Program-made: the position numbers and the translations under genes
In this document: positions 1 through 15,180 of the stretch, one piece after another
How positions within the stretch are numbered: position 1 is the stretch's first letter
Layout: each line of letters opens with the position of its first letter
Origin: Antennarius striatus
Taxonomy: Eukaryota > Chordata > Actinopteri > Lophiiformes > Antennariidae
Assembly (NCBI RefSeq): GCF_040054535.1
Contig: NC_090783.1
Location: 685,001 to 749,000, forward strand
Direction of reading: 5' to 3'
DNA: 64,000 nt
Notes under the pieces: generated by a model
Database searches by the model: none
What the model saw: the letters and a program-made list of their open reading frames with translations, nothing else
Told to the model about the DNA's origin: nothing

Positions 1-2190
1 CCCATTCAGCCATATATGGAAGAGGATTTTTTTTCTCTGAAAACCGTTCGTTCCGCTGCAGCAGGCTGCTCGCTAGCGACGCCTTGTGGCCACAAGGGGA
101 ACTGCACGGGTTTGTTTGATCTGTTTTTGTTTGGACTCAATGTCCCGTGACGTGTAAAAAAAATCACTCGATAAATCCTTGAAACATTAGTAAAAAGTGC
201 CCCATAGTAATCTCTAATCCTCTCAAGAGGCATATTTTCAAAATAAAAGAAAACAAACCCTCCAGGAACATAATGGATCAGACTCATATTATTATAAGGA
301 ACTCTATCTGCCTTTAAAAAATAATGTAAAAACTTGACTTGAAGGTTACAGTTCTGACTATTATGTCTTATTAAACTACATGTGTTTGCCTGTGAAAAAC
401 ATCTCTGTGACCTTAAGATAACAACTGACACGATAGTTAGAATAGAAGTCAATACACACAACGTGTTGTGACTACTCTGACACGGGAAAGGAAAGGTTTA
501 TATCACACGGAATGGACTATTAAAGATCATTAACAAAATTTGAGGTCACTCCAGGAACCAATGAAGACGTGTGCAAACACGCACGTTTATTGGGACTGAA
601 TGCACGGTTCAGAACAGAAATGTACCTAAATAAAATAATTTCAATGTGACATTTAATGTCACCTTAAATGTTTGTAATGAGAGAGATGCTGTTGATTCTG
701 GGGACGGGAATCTAACAAGACAAATGGCTTCTACCCGTCAGGCCTTTCTTTTTTTTCTTTTTCGGATGTTATTGACGATGAAAAAGTGATGAAGGTGAAG
801 TCTGCTGTAATAACATGTCCAGAAAGAGAAAAAATTAAACTAAATTATATTAAATAAAGTAAAAAGAAATAAAGAAAGGAAATTGTGGAAAACTCCTGGA
901 AGGTTTTAATAATCCCGCCAATCCCCCTCTATCCTCACCCCCCAGACAAAGGAACCAGGAAGAACCTCACTGAACAAGAACCATTCATCATCGTCATGAT
1001 CTTCTACTTCTTGATTATTGGTTATTAATGGATGATCAATGTTGTCTTTCAAACCTAACCTATGAAGGGTCGTTTTGTACCACGTGTTGCTGTAACAGTC
1101 GGGTGTCCATAGACTTTTGTCCTTTCTGATGACGGTAGGGGGAGGTGCTGATCCTCCAATCACAGCGGAGGGTGTCCGTGACGTCATTACTCCTCAGCCT
1201 ATCAGGAACGGGGGCTGTCATGTTGGCTCTGCCGTTCTGTGCGGGGCTAAAACGGGAGCTGACCGCGGTGCTGATAATCTGCAGCAGAAACTGCGTCAAA
1301 GCTGAAGCGCGACCGGCATAACTGGAAGTTCAACAGTGGGGGCTTCAAATTAAAAGCACGGGCACTGCAACCTTCTAACAATAATCAAACCTTTTTATTA
1401 CATCACACAGAAACTAACTTTCTCACAACTTTTGTAGTTGTGAGAAAAATGTTTTTAAAAATATTTGAAACATGATCGTAAAATGTAATTCAATTGATCA
1501 CCTCCTCCCCCAGGATGAATCAGCTGTTTAGATTATTTTATACAGGCCAAAGAATGGAAGGCTAGTCATACTGAACACAGAGAAAGGAAGTATTACGGTA
1601 TGCCATGCTTTCGTCCTACATTGCATATTTAGAATTTGATAAAATTTTGTTATTAAATTAACTTAAGTTTTAAATCATTATCATGATATGAAGATTAAAA
1701 AACCTTTTGGCAATGCTTTAATTTAAAAAAACCCTCCATCTTAGGCTCCTTGTGTCATAAACACACTGAATGTTAGTAACTGATCATTTGATTCATGTGA
1801 TTTATTTATATCTTAACCCTAAAGATTATAAATGATGAATACATTAATAAACGGACGGTCTGCTGCGCGCAGTGCTTTTATTTTGAAGACACCACCGGAT
1901 GCGGAAGCGTCTACGCCGTACAGCTTCACTGATTGGCTCAACAAACTCGCCGACTGGAACCGACTGGATGAATTAATGATGGCGGGAGGGGCGCCCCCTG
2001 CTGGACGTGTTTTCACGTTCCCGTCGGACTTTTTTCACACCTGACGTCAATAAAAACACGAATAAACGGATAAACGTCGGTCGGACCGCCGCCGGTCACC
2101 GCGACCCGCCGCTAACGGCCGCCGGTGCTGCGTTCAGGGCCGCCCGGTCAGCTCGGACCCCCCCGCGGCGGCTCCGGCTATCACACTTAC
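1..2190. other. Non-coding stretch, left edge
   Basis: I see no convincing gene. Open frames here (for example minus strand 6-461 and 906-1187) have no recognisable domain, and several sit in AT-rich sequence. It could include intron or downstream exons of the gene whose possible first exon is at 2191-2244, but I could not find a supported second exon. Confidence 0.5.
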
Positions 2191-2400
2191 CTGAGAGGAA
2201 ACCGCCTGCACCAGCAAATAGACGGAGGTCAGCAGAGTCAGCATGGTGCCGGTCCGGTTCGGTCCGGCTCGGTGACGTCCTCTGAAGCGGAGAAGGCTCG
2301 TGACGGACCGGAAACAGAGGCGCTGCGGCTCGAGCCTCACCTCCCGACGCACCCCCCGCACCTGAACGCACCGCGGCTCTAGTCCGGTAATCAGATTCTG
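2060..2400 (-). promoter_or_regulatory. GC/CpG-rich promoter-like patch
   Basis: CpG-dense sequence in an otherwise AT-rich neighbourhood. It surrounds a minus-strand ATG in good context (GGCACC before ATG) followed 54 bases later by a consensus splice donor. This is the expected look of a housekeeping-type promoter with a short first coding exon. Transcription direction is inferred from that exon only. Confidence 0.4.
2191..2244 (-). CDS. Possible first coding exon, signal-peptide-like, gene unidentified
   Basis: On the minus strand an ATG at 2244 opens 18 codons reading MLTLLTSVYLLVQAVSSQ. They end exactly at CAG followed by the donor GTAAGT (2190-2185). The segment is hydrophobic and resembles a signal peptide or the start of a membrane segment. 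The exon ends in phase 0. I do not recognise the gene and found no second exon downstream (towards position 1), so the rest may lie outside the window. A chance ORF in a CpG-rich patch cannot be excluded, but the start context, hydrophobicity and perfect donor together argue for a real exon. Confidence 0.35.
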
Positions 2401-2553
2401 AGGCCGGAAATAGAAGCTGATTGGACCGATCACCGAGTTTATTAATAGTCTGACACCTTTATGTGGGTTTTACCGTATATGGTCATATCGAAGTAATGAC
2501 GTCACTGCAGAGGACAGAGGATTTAGGGTCACGTGAGGACAGCACCTTGTTCC

Positions 2554-2555
<2 letters not shown>

Positions 2556-2649
<94 letters not shown>
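2556..2649. repeat. (GT)n microsatellite
   Basis: Uninterrupted GT dinucleotide tract of about 94 bases. It generates spurious Cys-Val and Thr-His reading frames on the two strands. Confidence 0.98.
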
Positions 2650-2652
<3 letters not shown>

Positions 2653-5600
2653 TTGTGTCATTACTGCCCGGCATCACTGAGGACACCAAAATACAGGCAG
2701 GATGCTGGATGGCGGTGGGGGCGGAGCTCTGGGGCGCTCTGTCGGCGCCAGCTGATCCAACCCGGGTTCAGGGCCCCGCAGGCCCCTGAGGGTCCCCCAG
2801 GGCCAAGACGTCAGGGTGGGGGGACCTGGAACTGTCGTTTGATTGGTCGGATGACAGGATGAGAATCCAACCATCAGTAACCAGCTGACAGAACCAGCTG
2901 ACAGAGACGCCAGGGAGAATGATGTCATCTTGATGACGCCATCGTGATGGTGTCACCATGATGACGTCACGATGTCATCATGATGTTATCTGATAAAAAT
3001 ACAGACCGACAGAAGAAGAAGAATCTGACCAAGTCACGGGATTTTAGCGGAAACGCTGCTGGTGGAGGGTGTCATACCGTCACCTGCCGGTAGGAGGAGC
3101 CTCACGCACGAGGGATCTGGGTTCAGTCCCGGCTGCTCAGACTCACCTCTGATTGGTGATCGATCTGCTGCTCTATCGATCCCTTCCGTGTGTGATCACC
3201 GGATCGATCGGCCGCGGCTGTTCAGACCGGAATGACGTCAGAGCTTTGTTTTCTAAAACTGTAAAGACCATCAGTTTTTTCCTTTGAATGTAGGTAACAG
3301 CTGCTTAATGACGTCATCGTAAAGCTGTGACGTGTTAGTTATTGTGTAAACATCATTCATGCTGTGTGGATTTAAATCCAGAGGAAAAATGAAAGTATTT
3401 CGTATTTTGAAAAATGCAAATAATAATTATTAAATGACAGGTTCTCCTGTTTCAGGAAGCAGCGCCCTTTAAGCTCCGCCCACATGACGGGGGGCGTGGC
3501 TTTCCCTGTAGTTGTGGGGGAGGGTTTCGGTAGTGACGTCACCAACATTATCATTAGCAGGGGAGGGGTTAGCGGCAGCTGTTAACTTTAGCGCTGATGG
3601 GGGCGTGTCCAGGGCCACAAGGGTGTGGCCCTGTGTTGGGACTCCGCCCCCTGCTGATCACATGACTTGGTCAGTGGATTGGTAGGCGTGTCACCAGCCA
3701 GCGTTTCACAGGTAAACAAAGACACCGCGGTCAGGAAGTGACACTTACACTGGGGGCGTGGCCGCCCCGCCCACTAACGCTCATCCAATCCCCTGTGTGT
3801 GTGTGGGCAGTAAGTGCAACAAACATGAGTGTGAATCACATGGACAATACACATACTAAGCCACGCCCCTGCAGCGTCTCGCCGGGGGCGGGGCTTAGTG
3901 GGTCTGCAGGCCGCATCAGGAGATCTGTCAGCGCCACCGGCGCTGCATTCCAGCGGGGATTAGCCTCCTGGGGCGCGACCCTGGATTAGAACCTGTCCTG
4001 ACACCCCCCCCTCCCTTCCTGCTCGATGGCCCCGCCCCCACACGCTCACCCCGATCCCACAACAAACGTCTCCCACGAGCCTCCAGCCGCCGCTTGGCTC
4101 GGAGCGTCGGGCGCCACGCCAGCCAACCCTGTGGGGTGGTTAAGCCACACCCCCCCACCGTAATGCTAACCAGGCGGGTCTGGCGCCCCCTGCTGGGGTG
4201 CCGACCCCCCCACCAGAAACAGGATCTGGGACTGGAACCCATTCTTCTGCCTGCAGGAAACGTCTCACTTTTCTGCCCCCTATTGTTTGCCTGCCCCCTC
4301 CCTCACAGGCCCCGCCTCCCATCCTGTCTACATGTCAGGCCGCGCCCACCTTCCCCCTCCCCGAGATTGTCACCCCTTCACCTCTGCCGACCCTCGCCCC
4401 CCATCCTTCTGGGACAGGCCTGGACGTCTTTTCCCTTTGTAGCGTCTTGCAGGCGCGCCACCCCGCGCACATTTGAAGAAGTCATGTGACCAGGAACGTC
4501 AGCAGGGGGTGGAGCCGAGGGGGGAGGAGCTTAGAACAAAACAGAAAACAAAACAAAACACAAAACAACAAATAAAAAACACAAAAATGAAAGAAAGCAA
4601 ATTAAAACAAAAGAAAACAAACATCAATACAAAATGAAACTAAACAAAGGAAAACAAACAAACAAACAAACAAACAAACAAACAAACCCGACATTTAGTT
4701 CAGATTCCTAAATCAAAACAAAGAGTTTTTACTACATATAAATATTAGAAAAATAAAATAACATAAATTGAGAAAAAAAACAACAAAACAAAAACCCCCC
4801 AAACAATAATAAAAACAGTTGGCCATCCAAAAAAAAAATCAATATCTTGGATGCTAAATCATTAATCGTCGAGTTTCTGGGTTCTAAAAATTTGAGAAAT
4901 AAATAAATAAAAATCTAGAAGAAAAAAAAAAAGTAAAAACTTTTTTTTAAAAACATTTTGATGAAAGAAATAAGAAGCCAATCAAAGCGGAGTCCAATGA
5001 TTGTTCTGTAAACATCAGCTGTGTGGTTGTGGATCAGGGGAAGACTGGGCGGGGCCTGGGCGGGGCTGGGGTGGCCACACCCATCGGCGGCGGTTCACCT
5101 TTCCTTCTGTTCCAAAACAAACAGCCTCCAGACCGACGCTTCCCGTCGCGTTTTGGGGTCAACGCCCGTCGTCCAGAACAACAAATAGCAGGAGGCAGTG
5201 GGCGTGTGTTAACACTGTCAACACGCATGCTAGCGCGCTAAAGGTTAGCAACGCCCAATGACAACAAATACACCGCGTATCTGCTGCTAGCATCTGGTGA
5301 ATGCAGGCGGTGGCGGCGGCCTGTGAACCCGACACGGATCCGTTCCCCTCAGATCTGTGGGCGTCGCCCAGCAGGGCTTTGGCTCCGCCTCCCGACACGC
5401 CTCCGAGCTCTCGACCAGACGATCGTCAGCCGTTTGCTGCTAGCTAACTCCATTAGCGGCTGACAGGTCACATGTCCTAGCGCCACCCCTCCACACCCAC
5501 CAGATACACCCCCCCTAGGCCCCAAAGCTCCTTTATGTCACCTTTTCTCCTCCCCACGAGACGAGTTGAGAGGGGGGGGGGGTAATTTAAAACTTGGAAT

Positions 5601-5863
5601 TAGTGGGACACAAATTGGGGGAGGGTGACATCACTGCTCAGGTCACGTGACCCCTGTCACATGACCCAATTTCCAGCCAATAATCACCAGTCATATTAAT
5701 CTGTTATCACAGTCTGATCAGGAGCAGCCCCCCCATCAGCTGATCTGTGATCAGCGATCGATTATTTATCAGATTGTTTCCATCAATAAATCAATGTGTG
5801 GATTATTGATCTGATCAGAACCGATTGGAAAATATTAGTAAACACTTTATTTATTTATTCCTA

Positions 5864-5899
<36 letters not shown>

Positions 5900-6345
5900 C
5901 AATTATTATTATTATCATACAACTATTATTAACAATCTCATTAATAATAATAATAATAATTCTTCCGGTTGAGGTCATCTGATCTGGGGAGGGACACAAA
6001 GGAGAAAGAAAGACAGATAATAAGTGTGTGTTGTCCCCCCCCCCCCAGGGGGACAGCAACGTTTTCCCTGTGGGGGGGCGACTGCTGAGCAGCAGATTGT
6101 CAAGGAGGAGTCGGGGCCGCGGAGCATGAAAGAGGATAGAAGATGACAACAGGAGGGGGGGGCAGAGACAAGACGAGGTGTGGGGCAGAACCAAGAGGGG
6201 GGGGCGGCCTTCAAACGACCCCCTCCTCCCCATCACTTAAGAGACATTTGAAGGGGTCAAATTAATAACACTCCTCCGGCCACTTTAAAGACCACAAAGG
6301 ATGGGGGGCACCGAGACCCCTCCATTCAGCCTCTGCTTTAATTAG

Positions 6346-6346
<1 letters not shown>
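2650..6346. other. Non-coding stretch downstream of otx1
   Basis: No gene recognised. It contains a cluster of CRE/ATF-like sites (2920-2990), GC-rich sequence with Sp1-type boxes around 3480-4500, A-rich and AAAC-rich low-complexity sequence (4535-4960, including a short (AAAC)n run near 4645-4686) and an ATT/TAT run near 5865-5960. Homopolymer G or C runs recur. Open frames lack codon structure or domains. Confidence 0.6.

Positions 6347-6419
<73 letters not shown>
6347..6419. repeat. (CA)n microsatellite
   Basis: Pure CA tract of about 73 bases. Confidence 0.97.
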
Positions 6420-6420
<1 letters not shown>

Positions 6421-7680
6421 ACCGATCGATCAACTATTGATCAGAGGAAACCGACACACGTTCACTTCCTGTTCCTCCCTGGCACCTGGCATTGACGTGT
6501 TGCTATGGTTACCAGATGACCTTTCACCCTTCATTCCTTCCAGTGTTTGCAGAAAACGAACCAAACGAACCGCCTCGCCGTTCTCCCGCTCTCACACCGG
6601 CGACCTAGCACGTGGTAACGATGGAGGGGGGCGGGGCTAGAAGGGGAGTGGGCGGCAGCTTCGATGTTGCGTCGCCGTTACGCCCGGATGTCGCCGCCCC
6701 GCTCGCCTGAATTGATTCCGTTTAACGGAGATCTCATCTGGATTCAGGACGTCATTCTCTGATATTTTGCTGTTAATCAGCCGCCGCCGCCACCCGGATT
6801 ACGCTAAAGCTAACGCTTAAGCCTCATGCCAATCCGTTAGCCTCATGCTAACTCGTTTGGAATGTTCGGAAAGTTTGGTCCCCCCCCCTCGGAGCCAAAT
6901 CGCTGACTCAGCGTTTGTTTCCGCGCCGCCGACTTTAATCCAGGGGAGTGGTGGGGAGGAGCTTCTCGGGTTGCACGTGCCTGTCAATCACGATGGAGCC
7001 CCCCCCTGAAGGCCCCAGGGAGCAGCCGGCGCCTCAGACACGTGCTCCGACTCGTCGTGGCGAGCAAAGAGGAAGCGTTTCCGGTGCGAAATGCGATTGG
7101 GCGCCGCTCCGGAGGAGCTCGACGACGAACACGTTTAGGAGTTCACGTTTATCGACGTGACAGGGGCGGAGTCAGCGGCGGAGGCGGGACTCATCTGGGG
7201 TGTGATGCTGACGGATCCAGGAATCGAATCCCAACACCGGAACGCCATCGACCCGAGAGGCCGAGCCTCAAACGCAGGAACCCGAAGGACGGACGGCGTC
7301 CAGGACTGAGGCGCCACCACTTCCTCCTCAGACAGGAAGTGAGTCCAGAGACGTTCCTGATTCTTCACACAAAACCCTCCAGAGGTGAATTTAACGGGAC
7401 CTGACGATGTGTTCAAGTATAACAGGAAAAATCAGTCCTGAGGCAGATAAAAGAGATAAAAACAGGAGCCCACGTTCATTAGTTTAAAAAAAAGCCCCAC
7501 AAATTAATTTAATTAAGTATAAAAATTAACAAAAATCTAATACAAGAATATATAAAAATATAATAAAAACTTAATTAAGATAATTTCATTATTATTATTA
7601 TTATTATTATTGAATGATAAAAATATTATGTAGCCTGAGGTCCAATCAGACTCCGCCCCTCTCATCAGGTAACACACGGG

Positions 7681-9470
<1,790 letters not shown>

Positions 9471-9482
9471 TTTGAACACAAT

Positions 9483-9488
9483 TTTATT
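9483..9488 (-). terminator. Candidate otx1 polyadenylation signal
   Basis: AATAAA on the minus strand, about 350 bases past the otx1 stop codon. It is the first canonical hexamer I found downstream of the coding region. Use of this site is inferred. Confidence 0.45.
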
Positions 9489-9838
9489 GTAAAGACACAA
9501 CGTACATGTCTGACAGCCAATCAGAACACAGCTTGCATCTGATTGGTCCATTTCTGTCCTCGGTCAAAACACAAACCATCAGAATGAGCTGCGAGTCTGT
9601 GAAGCGGGGGCAGGATCCAGGAACGACCTGACCAGCGGAGCAGCATCATGCTAACCAAAGGACACACCTTCAAAGGTCAAGTGGGCGGAGTTTGGATGGT
9701 AATCCAATCAGAGCTCGTCCGGTGGGTTTCTCTCGAGTTCTGGAGTAGAAAAATAATTCCAGACATGAAAACGAAGTCATTTCCTTCAATAAAGTTTGAA
9801 AACCAACCCCCAAACCACAGAAGAAGAGAAACAGGAAG

Positions 9839-12037
<2,199 letters not shown>

Positions 12038-13319
12038 GCTCGAGGCGCGGCGTGTAGACCGGAGTCCGGACTGGCAGAAGGGTTCTCCCGGGATGGGAAG
12101 GGGGGGTTCGGCTCCTGCGAGATTAGCCTGAAAATCCAGAATTTAACCATCAAATGTTTGCGCGATCAGCAGGAATTAAAGTCCGTTTGCGCGTCAGGAA
12201 AGTGGCGCAAACTCCTCCAAAGGAATTAAATTTAACGCCAGAACAGTTGAGGTCTGAGGAAATGTTAAAAAAAACAAACACGTGAAATTATATTTCATAA
12301 TCTGTGTTCACAAATTTAATTCTATAATTTATGACAGAAAAATATAAAGATGTTGACGTTTGTCTGGTGGGATTCCGTTCGGATGAACTGGACCCTTGTA
12401 TTAAATAAAGACGGACAGGCCTGAACCCGAATCCGAACCCGGGATCCGGATTAAATAACATCTCTGCTCAGAAATAATTAACGGAAACGTGAGGGTGTGA
12501 CGCCGCTGCTGTCCCGTAGAGTTCCGTTTGAGTGGATCCGAACCGCCCCGGAGACTCAGGCCCAAACAGCGTTAGACTCGGACGTAAATATAGTTTACAT
12601 CTTTATGTAAGTTCCAACATTCAGGAAATTAATTTTCTTATTCTGGTTAAAACAAACCGACTTTATAATTTTATATTTAATTAGAAAAAATTTTTTTTTT
12701 CTCCTCAGTTATTTTTGCGTGGGAAAATAATTTAATTTCGATATTTAAATGAATCTAAAATTTCTAAAATTATATAGAATTAAATTAAAAAAATAACTCA
12801 CATGAGATTAATGACAATAATTTTGCGTTTTTAAAAAAATTGCAGAAAACTTTAATCAAGTGTTAATTATAAACTGTAAGCAAAAAAACCCATTTAGATT
12901 AGAATTTAAATTTCTGGACAGGAGGCCGCGGGGCCCGGGGGCCACGGGGGGCGCGGGGACCGCGAACGGATCCGTTTATGTTTGGATTTTTATTTTTTTA
13001 ACGGTTTAGACTAAAAGAGACAAAATAAAAGCTGAATAAAATCCGGGGGGCGTTTGATTTACCCACCGGGCTGCAGCGGCAGGAACGCTCAGGTCAGCCG
13101 GAAGCTGCCGCCTTAAACCTGACCTCAGGTCAGTTTGTAAACACAAACAGAGGGAAGCCTCGCTATTGGACGGATTTTAAAGGTAAACAACAACCAAAGA
13201 GTCTCACCTGTTTGACTTCCGGTCGAAACTTTTAAGCCCAAAGTGGGACAAAAACAAAAACATCCGCTGTGACCTCCCGAAAAAATGGGAACCTTTAAAA
13301 AAAATTTTTTTAAATCGCC

Positions 13320-13550
13320 GTGATCGTTCCGGGGCTCGCGCTCTCCCGCCGGTGTTGACGGATTGACGCTCGCGCCTGAGGCCCGAGCCTCTATGAGCCG
13401 GGGCAGCGGCGCCGCGCGAGCCAATCACGTGGCTTAACGGGAAAAGGGGACGACCAATCACGACGACGGGCTCCAATCCGAAAGGCCCGCCCAACGCCCC
13501 GCCCCCGTTGTTAGTGGGGAAGGAACGCGCGTCACGTGACCCGAATGGAA
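13320..13550 (-). promoter_or_regulatory. Candidate otx1 upstream promoter (CpG, CCAAT and GC boxes)
   Basis: CpG-rich patch about 1.3-1.5 kb upstream of the otx1 ATG. It contains two CCAATCAC motifs (about 13420 and 13454), a GC box (about 13496-13508) and a CACGTG. This suits a promoter feeding a 5' untranslated exon, but I could not fix a transcription start or that exon. A start nearer the ATG is equally possible. Confidence 0.35.
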
Positions 13551-13916
13551 CGCTCCGCGACGGAAAGTTGAAAAATCGTTAATTATAGAGTTTTAATTTA
13601 TTTTGATGTTTTATTTCAGCAGAGGAATGACGTCATAAATAAATGATGAGGATCCTGATGAGGCGGTTTGTCGGTTAGAAAATAAACGGACTTTTTAAAA
13701 GAAAATTATTTTTCCAGCAGGAACCGAAAAACTAAATGAAAGCAGAGACTTCAACTTTCTCTTGTTTTCACTCTAAATATGAGACGAACGACCAGAAACA
13801 GAAATTTTACACCAAGAACACAACATCCGAATTAAAGCTGAATGGAATTACCGAATTAAATCCGTGTGTGTGTGTGTGTGTGTATGTGTGTGTGTGTGTG
13901 ATGGATCAGAAATATA

Positions 13917-13921
<5 letters not shown>

Positions 13922-13970
<49 letters not shown>
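13922..13970. repeat. (TA)n microsatellite
   Basis: TA tract of about 49 bases. A short (GT)n run lies just before it at 13864-13899. Confidence 0.95.
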
Positions 13971-13976
<6 letters not shown>

Positions 13977-14365
13977 AAGTCAGAGAAGGTTTTCTTTGAA
14001 TGTCTCACAGAAATGAGCAAATCAATAATGTTTAAATATAATAAAATCAAATGTCAGTCGATGAAGTCATTGAGATGTGAACCCATCAATAATCCGGGTC
14101 GGTATTTTAATCCTATGAGGGGTGGAGAACTTAATCCCTCGGTTTTAATGTGATTAACGATCGTTTAAATATTTCCTCTGTGCGTCAGAAACTGTTTTGA
14201 AGCGAACAACAAACGATCAACTGATCAACAGAATCAGGAAATCAGCTGCACGGAGGGGGGGGGGGCGGGGGGGCGGGGTCAAATATCAATTACAGGAGAA
14301 TATCGTTTATATTGTTCATACTAAACCTGTCAATCCAAATAAGGGATCAGGCAGCTTGTGATGTG

Positions 14366-14366
<1 letters not shown>

Positions 14367-14444
<78 letters not shown>

Positions 14445-14913
14445 TGTGTGTGTGTTGTGTTTGTCTCTGTCTGTGTCTGTGTGTGTCTGTGTGTGTTTGT
14501 CTGTTTATGTGTGTGTGTGTGTGTGTGTGTGTCTGTGTGTGTGTGTCTGTGTGTGTGTGTGTGTGTTTGTCTGTTTATGTGTGTGTGTGTCTGTGTGTGT
14601 CTGTGTGTGTCTGTGTGTGTGTGTCTGTGTGTGTGTGTGTGTGTCTGTGTGTGTGTGTGTGTGTGTCTGTGTGTGTGTGTGTGTCTCTGTCTGTGTGCGT
14701 GTGTGTGTGTCTGTGTGTGTGTGTGTGTGTGTCTCTGTCTGTGTGCGTGTGTGTGTGTGTGTGTCTGTGTGTGTCTGTGTGTGTATGTGTGTTTGTGTGT
14801 CTGTGTATGTGTGTGTTTGTGTGTCTGTGTGTGTGTGTGTGTGTGTTTGTCTCTGTGTGTGTCTGTCTGTGTGTGTGTGTGTTTGTCTCTGTTTATGTGT
14901 GTGTGTGTGTGTG
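14367..14913. repeat. Long compound GT/CTGT microsatellite
   Basis: About 550 bases made almost wholly of GT steps with periodic CTGT, TTTGT and TATG interruptions. All long Cys-Val or Thr-His frames here, on both strands, are artefacts of this tract. Confidence 0.97.
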
Positions 14914-14983
14914 GTGAGGTTTGGCCTTTGCGTTGTTGATGCTTATTAAAAAGCGTGATGCGTAAATTCCCCGGTCGACAGGT

Positions 14984-14984
<1 letters not shown>

Positions 14985-15039
<55 letters not shown>
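14985..15039. repeat. (CA)n microsatellite
   Basis: Pure CA tract of about 55 bases. It lies 71 bases after the compound GT tract and in inverted orientation to it. Confidence 0.97.
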
Positions 15040-15042
<3 letters not shown>

Positions 15043-15104
15043 TTAAAATAATTCCCTACAGAAAGTTTTAGTTTAATTTCTCCCTCATGAAGTAAAGGGT
15101 TTTA

Positions 15105-15180
15105 CCTCAGAAGGTTTTGACCGTCAGAGAAGATGTTTGATTTAAACATCTTCTTCTCTGACGGTCAAAACCTTCTGAGG
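15105..15180. repeat. Near-perfect 34-bp inverted repeat (hairpin)
   Basis: Left arm 15105-15138 and right arm 15144-15180 are reverse complements except for one extra TTC (15151-15153) in the right arm. The loop is 5 nt. Arms begin CCTCAGAAGG and end CCTTCTGAGG. No ORF overlaps it. A transcript would fold into a long, almost perfect stem. Confidence 0.95.

Noticed and set aside
906-1187. 93-codon minus-strand frame with an acidic end
   Set aside because: No recognisable domain, no matching splice acceptor with phase 0 from 2191, and surrounding sequence is unremarkable. Left as unassigned.
14330-15037. Thr-His and Cys-Val rich open frames
   Set aside because: Pure dinucleotide repeat translation; the same applies at 2463-2689, 7537-7986, 31563-31853 and 31944-32555.
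15105-15180. MicroRNA precursor
   Set aside because: The stem is almost perfect and the loop only 5 nt, unlike animal microRNA hairpins, which have larger loops and mismatches.
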